Shown here: one piece after another, positions 60,917-64,000 of the stretch
Layout of the letters: every line of letters starts with the position of its first letter
Position numbering within the stretch: the stretch's first letter is position 1
Assembly (NCBI GenBank): GCA_034401135.1
Contig: JAWZSP010000011.1
Coordinates: forward strand, 62,001-126,000
From: Volutella citrinella
Taxonomy: Eukaryota; Ascomycota; Sordariomycetes; Hypocreales; Nectriaceae
Length of the DNA: 64,000 bases
Reading direction: 5' to 3'
The notes under the pieces: generated by a model
Seen by the model: the letters and a program-made list of their open reading frames with translations, nothing else
What the model was told of the DNA's origin: nothing
Database searches by the model: none
Made by a program: the position numbers and the translations under genes

Positions 60917-63247
60917 TTAATTATTGAAGGCCGTAAACTCGAAGTCTTCATTGGTAATATCTGTCCATGATGGCAACTCTTGCCAGAACTCGGCCTGAAG
61001 TCCCATTGGAATTGTCCATTCTGGGCCCATGTCCGGCAGGTGGTACGGCTGCCATGTTCCTTCCGGATCCTGCTGTGTATGGTCTGTGGCATCATTGGGA
61101 GCCGCTCTAGGCCGATCTTCGGCGCCGATTTGAGGCAACGGTAGGCTGAAGGGATTTGCAGGCGTCGGGGATGTGTTTGCGCGTCAGGACACCACTACTG
61201 CCTCCGCTGGAAGCTGTACTTCATACAATGCATTGTGTATGGCGCGCAAGGCTATCTTGTGCAGAACGCGGCAGATGCGGTACGAAGTCAAGTTCGCATG
61301 ATCGGCGTCAAACCTCTCATATAGTTTAATGACATTTTCGATGGGGCCAAGATCCCTGTGGGCGCAAGATGAAGTTTTGTTTTGAAGGATGTTGATAAAG
61401 AGGATGTCTATGCTCCACGAAACGTGGTGGAGGAGAGAACTATGATGTTGAGTTAAATATAAATCGAGCTTTTGAGGATGATTCACCAACTGGAACTTAC
61501 ACGGTAAAGGGGTAACTACAATGCTCGTAGTTTAGGAGGGAAGTTGATGCCCTAGCTACGCCAACACACAGCGCGACACTCGGAACAGCTCTCCTCCTCT
61601 GCTCCTGGGTATCATGGCCCGAGGCTGCGATGAATATCATGGAATGAATAGCAATGACTAACTGGAAGTAAGTGTAATGTAAAACAGTAAGGCACGTCAA
61701 CCGAGTCATGTCGCAGTTGGCAAGTGGCTTTTGTGGTCTGACAAGTTCGGGTACACTCGCCTTCCATGCTTGCAGCTCCTGGTCGAGGGTAGTAATGTTA
61801 ACGTAAATCTGATCCGGTGTGACTTGACTTGGGCTCTGGGCAGCGTAGAGGAGTGAATAAGTCATGCTCTGGATCTTAGCCAAGGCTACCCTCTCGCGCA
61901 AGAAGTTCATCGTCGAGCCGTCATCAAAAACAAGCACACCGCACCCATCACTCGGACGAGCCTCTGGAAGGGCAACCAAGGATGTGGCAGTTAGCGCGGG
62001 TGCTTTTCGCAGGCGAAGGGTAAGGCCGGCATCCAGTATGAACGCTTGCCAGAACAACCGACGCTGTTGGAGAATTTCCGCAGGAGGATACCCTTGAAGT
62101 CTAGGGGTGTCCCGGTAACCTGCAAGAAGTATCATCTGGATAGTTGAGCCAAGGATGGCCGCAGCAGGTTTGAGCTCCGAGGAATACATGAAATATTGTA
62201 CCTTGCTAAGGGTTAGAGAGGTCAGCTTCTAACTTGGATCTTATCAACGCACAATACACAGTAAAACACCGATGCGGAGAATGTCCGGTTCAGAAATCAG
62301 AAGAATGGGTAATGACTTCAAGGCGTTTTGGAAGTGTTGGTCGCTCTGAACAGCATGTTGTGTGCGGCAGCCACTGAATTTGGCATATGCCAGCATCATG
62401 TTTACCGCAGCCAATTCAGTGATTTCAAGGTAATCCTTGTCTTCAAGAAATCGATCAAGAAGTGCCATGATTGCCTCTTCCTGGAAGAGAGGGCTCTCTG
62501 GATTGAACTTGAATAGATATCCTGAGATTCGTAGTATTAGCGCCGCAGCTGCAGATAAAAGCACATCCTTACCCTTCACGCAATCGACCACTGCCTGACG
62601 GGGCGGGAACGCGTGCAACAAAGCATCAGGAAGATTGAGAGTTCGGCAGCGAGCCTTTTCTGGTATGGTGAACCTTGACATGGCGTCGCTGAAGCTGTTG
62701 TCTCCCACGAGAGAATCTACCCATCGTGCGCCTGGATACGAGAAGACTGAGCAAAACCCTGTGTTGTTAGGTAACCTAGTCCTCTTCCTCAACATATGTG
62801 GAGCGTACCTGGTGGTATAGGAATGCCCTGCTGAGGTTCATGTGGAGTTTGGGAGTCATGGTTCGACCTCGGACACTCGCGCAACTCCCACTCGAACCCG
62901 GACTTTTCAATCGGCGATGGCAACTCTAGAGTTTCAGCGTGATCTGACGTCCAGAGATCATCCTCTCCAGGAATTGTGTTGGCCAAGCCGATCACGCTCT
63001 CCATATTTTCCAGCCTTTTTGCGAGATTTGTGAATCTCCTGCTAACGATTAGATTGATTGCTCACCAAGGCACCTTAGTCAAATCTCTTACTGGCGCCGG
63101 GAAGCCCGCTTCTTCGCTGGTGAATAGGAACATCGCTGCGACAACTTGATGCAATTTTGGCATGAAGAGTTGTTCCGGTCGCATTTGACCTGTCCCATTT
63201 CAATTAGTTGACGCTTGAGAGGAGATTAAGAGCGACACTCTACGACC
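60917..63247 (-). pseudogene. Zn(II)2Cys6 transcription factor with one internal TGA
   Basis: Minus-strand exons 63247 (first exon, start uncertain), 63189-63092, 63038-62809, 62758-62253, 62201-61501 and 61439-60917 join with matching phases. The zinc cluster YSCDSCRARK / VKCDRNNSSCQNCIKLSQRC spans an intron, followed by a coiled coil (FTNLAKRLENMESVIG). Middle-region landmarks include RCRTLNLPDALLHAFPP, LAAVNMMLAYAKFSGC and AAAILGSTIQMILLAGYRD, then RRLFWQAFILDAG. A TGA at 61184-61186 (AEAVVVS stop RANTSPTPANPF) interrupts the frame. Downstream, the same frame encodes a typical TF end (WTIPMGLQAEFWQELPSW, TNEDFEFTAFNN). TGA probably replaces CGA. The product lacking the last about 90 residues could still be made. 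Confidence 0.75.
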
Positions 63248-63794
63248 TTGCGTGCACGACAACTGTCACAAGAATATCGTGCTAGACCATGTCTCCTAGG
63301 AGTGGATTCCCGTGTTGCTGGGGAGCTGCCGAAGGAACCTTGACGGGGTATTGCTTGGAAAGGGCATCGCCGCGAAGAACAGCGTCCATGGTAGGCTCGA
63401 AGGTTGAGTCCGAACTGTGAGGGAAGTTTTGTTTCCTGGATTTTTTGGACCGCACAGGGACGATGACTGGACTGGCACCTTTGAAAATGAGTCGGCGCCT
63501 CGGACTTTCGGGACTCCCGGGCTATCGGGCCTTTTGAGACCAGAAGTGCAAGCCACACCTGTCGCATAGCTTGGCCAGCATCCAGTCAAATGTGGGGCAC
63601 AGTCTAATTGGCTAGCTAACCGCTTTTGCGGGGAAATACTTCGCCAGAGAGTTTCAGGGCGTTTTGGTGTGAGACACCACAAGCGAGTTACCCCATTCAC
63701 ATCCACATAACTTCATTCTTGGTAGCTAAGTTGTCACTTGCCGAGATGCATGAGTGCCTAGCCAGCCATCACTACGATGATAGGCTCTGAATGT
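63248..63794. other. upstream part of the Zn2Cys6 gene and spacer
   Basis: The frame of the zinc-cluster exon stays open on the minus strand to an ATG at 63567, but that leader looks unnatural. Another ATG at 63389 (MDAVLRGDALSKQYPVK) would need an intron I could not define. No other gene was recognised. Confidence 0.35.
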
Positions 63795-64000
63795 CTAAAA
63801 TACGTCGTCCAAAACATGCCTGTCGTCATCCACGTTCGTCTCTCTCCAGCCGTATTGGCCATTGTCATCAATGAGCAGGATGGGGCCTGGCCCCCTTATA
63901 CCTGAGCCAAAAAAGATCTGGTCGGAGACAGAATCGTCACCGAGCACTCGTCCAACAAACTCTTTTGTATATGGTAGCGGAGTCCCGGCATTGAAAGCAG
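63795..64000 (-). CDS. C-terminal end of an unrecognised gene leaving the window
   Basis: An open frame of 68 codons enters from the right edge on the minus strand, reading FNAGTPLPYTKEFVGRVLGD, IFFGSGIRGPGPILLIDDNG and QYGWRETNVDDDRHVLDDVF, and stops with TAG at 63795-63797. The balanced composition and Gly/Asp-rich loops look like the end of a globular beta-rich protein. It has no ATG inside the window because it is partial. The family was not recognised. Confidence 0.45.
   Translation of the reverse strand, partial: AFNAGTPLPYTKEFVGRVLGDDSVSDQIFFGSGIRGPGPILLIDDNGQYGWRETNVDDDRHVLDDVF

Noticed and set aside
1..64000. tRNA, rRNA and small RNA genes
   Set aside because: I read for cloverleaf A/B boxes and rRNA-like blocks and saw none that I could support. 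A tRNAscan-SE or Infernal run would be decisive.

Overview
The window is genomic DNA of a filamentous ascomycete (Pezizomycotina). Genes are broken by short introns (about 45-90 bp, GTNNGT...YAG), and the gene content is typical of that group: Zn(II)2Cys6 regulators, a HET-domain protein, an F-box protein, GH32 and GH5 glycoside hydrolases, a PD-(D/E)XK nuclease-like protein and Fot/pogo, hAT, MULE and Helitron transposons. No species can be named from sequence alone. The mix of intact genes, gene fragments, transposons and AT-rich islands indicates an accessory or subtelomere-like region, not a conserved core block.

Layout. 0.3-1.3 kb: intact bZIP factor. 1.9-3.95 kb: a collinear mosaic of three broken genes (Zn2Cys6 factor, carboxylesterase, SDR). 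4.1-9.1 kb: convergent pair of an intact FAD phenol-hydroxylase-like monooxygenase and an intact nine-exon Zn2Cys6 regulator, a likely catabolic or secondary-metabolic pair. 9.6-10.5 kb: unrecognised ORFs. 10.9-12.8 kb: secreted GH32 fructosidase, complete except for one in-frame TAG. 13-14.7 kb: AT-rich DNA, a GT microsatellite and tandem repeats. 14.7-20.1 kb: DUF6594-like fragment, kinase/ankyrin pseudogene, Zn2Cys6 gene ending in a CaaX-like tetrapeptide, and a PD-(D/E)XK::GH5 chimera. 20.2-25.2 kb: F-box gene and a six-exon secreted protein with a Lys/Asp-rich linker and a Kex2-like site. 25.7-33.8 kb: ATP-grasp pseudogene, small membrane ORF, truncated alpha/beta hydrolase, intact HET gene and an AflR-like ORF. 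34.9-44 kb: lineage-specific unknown genes (one multi-TM, one coiled-coil with an internal TGA) and an intact PD-(D/E)XK gene. 45-51.8 kb: Helitron fragment, then a hAT element with a complete 2.2 kb Fot/pogo element inserted just upstream of its start codon. 52.8-55.5 kb: intact Zn2Cys6 gene. 56.1-59.1 kb: intact MULE transposase ORF running into an MFS transporter fragment. 60.9-63.2 kb: Zn2Cys6 gene with one internal TGA. 63.8-64 kb: C-terminal end of a gene leaving the window.

Two themes stand out. Several otherwise readable genes carry a single in-frame stop (five TAG, one TAA, two TGA), each one C-to-T change away from a Gln or Arg codon. That fits RIP or cytosine-deamination decay; the TAG and TGA cases are also the substrate that sexual-stage A-to-I mRNA editing converts to Trp codons in some Sordariomycetes. 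Second, gene fragments have been joined end to end repeatedly (TF/esterase/SDR, PD-(D/E)XK/GH5, MULE/MFS, hydrolase next to HET), which suggests transposon-linked or break-repair shuffling. Exon boundaries were worked out by hand from splice sites and reading phase. Family names come from motif recognition, not from database searches.
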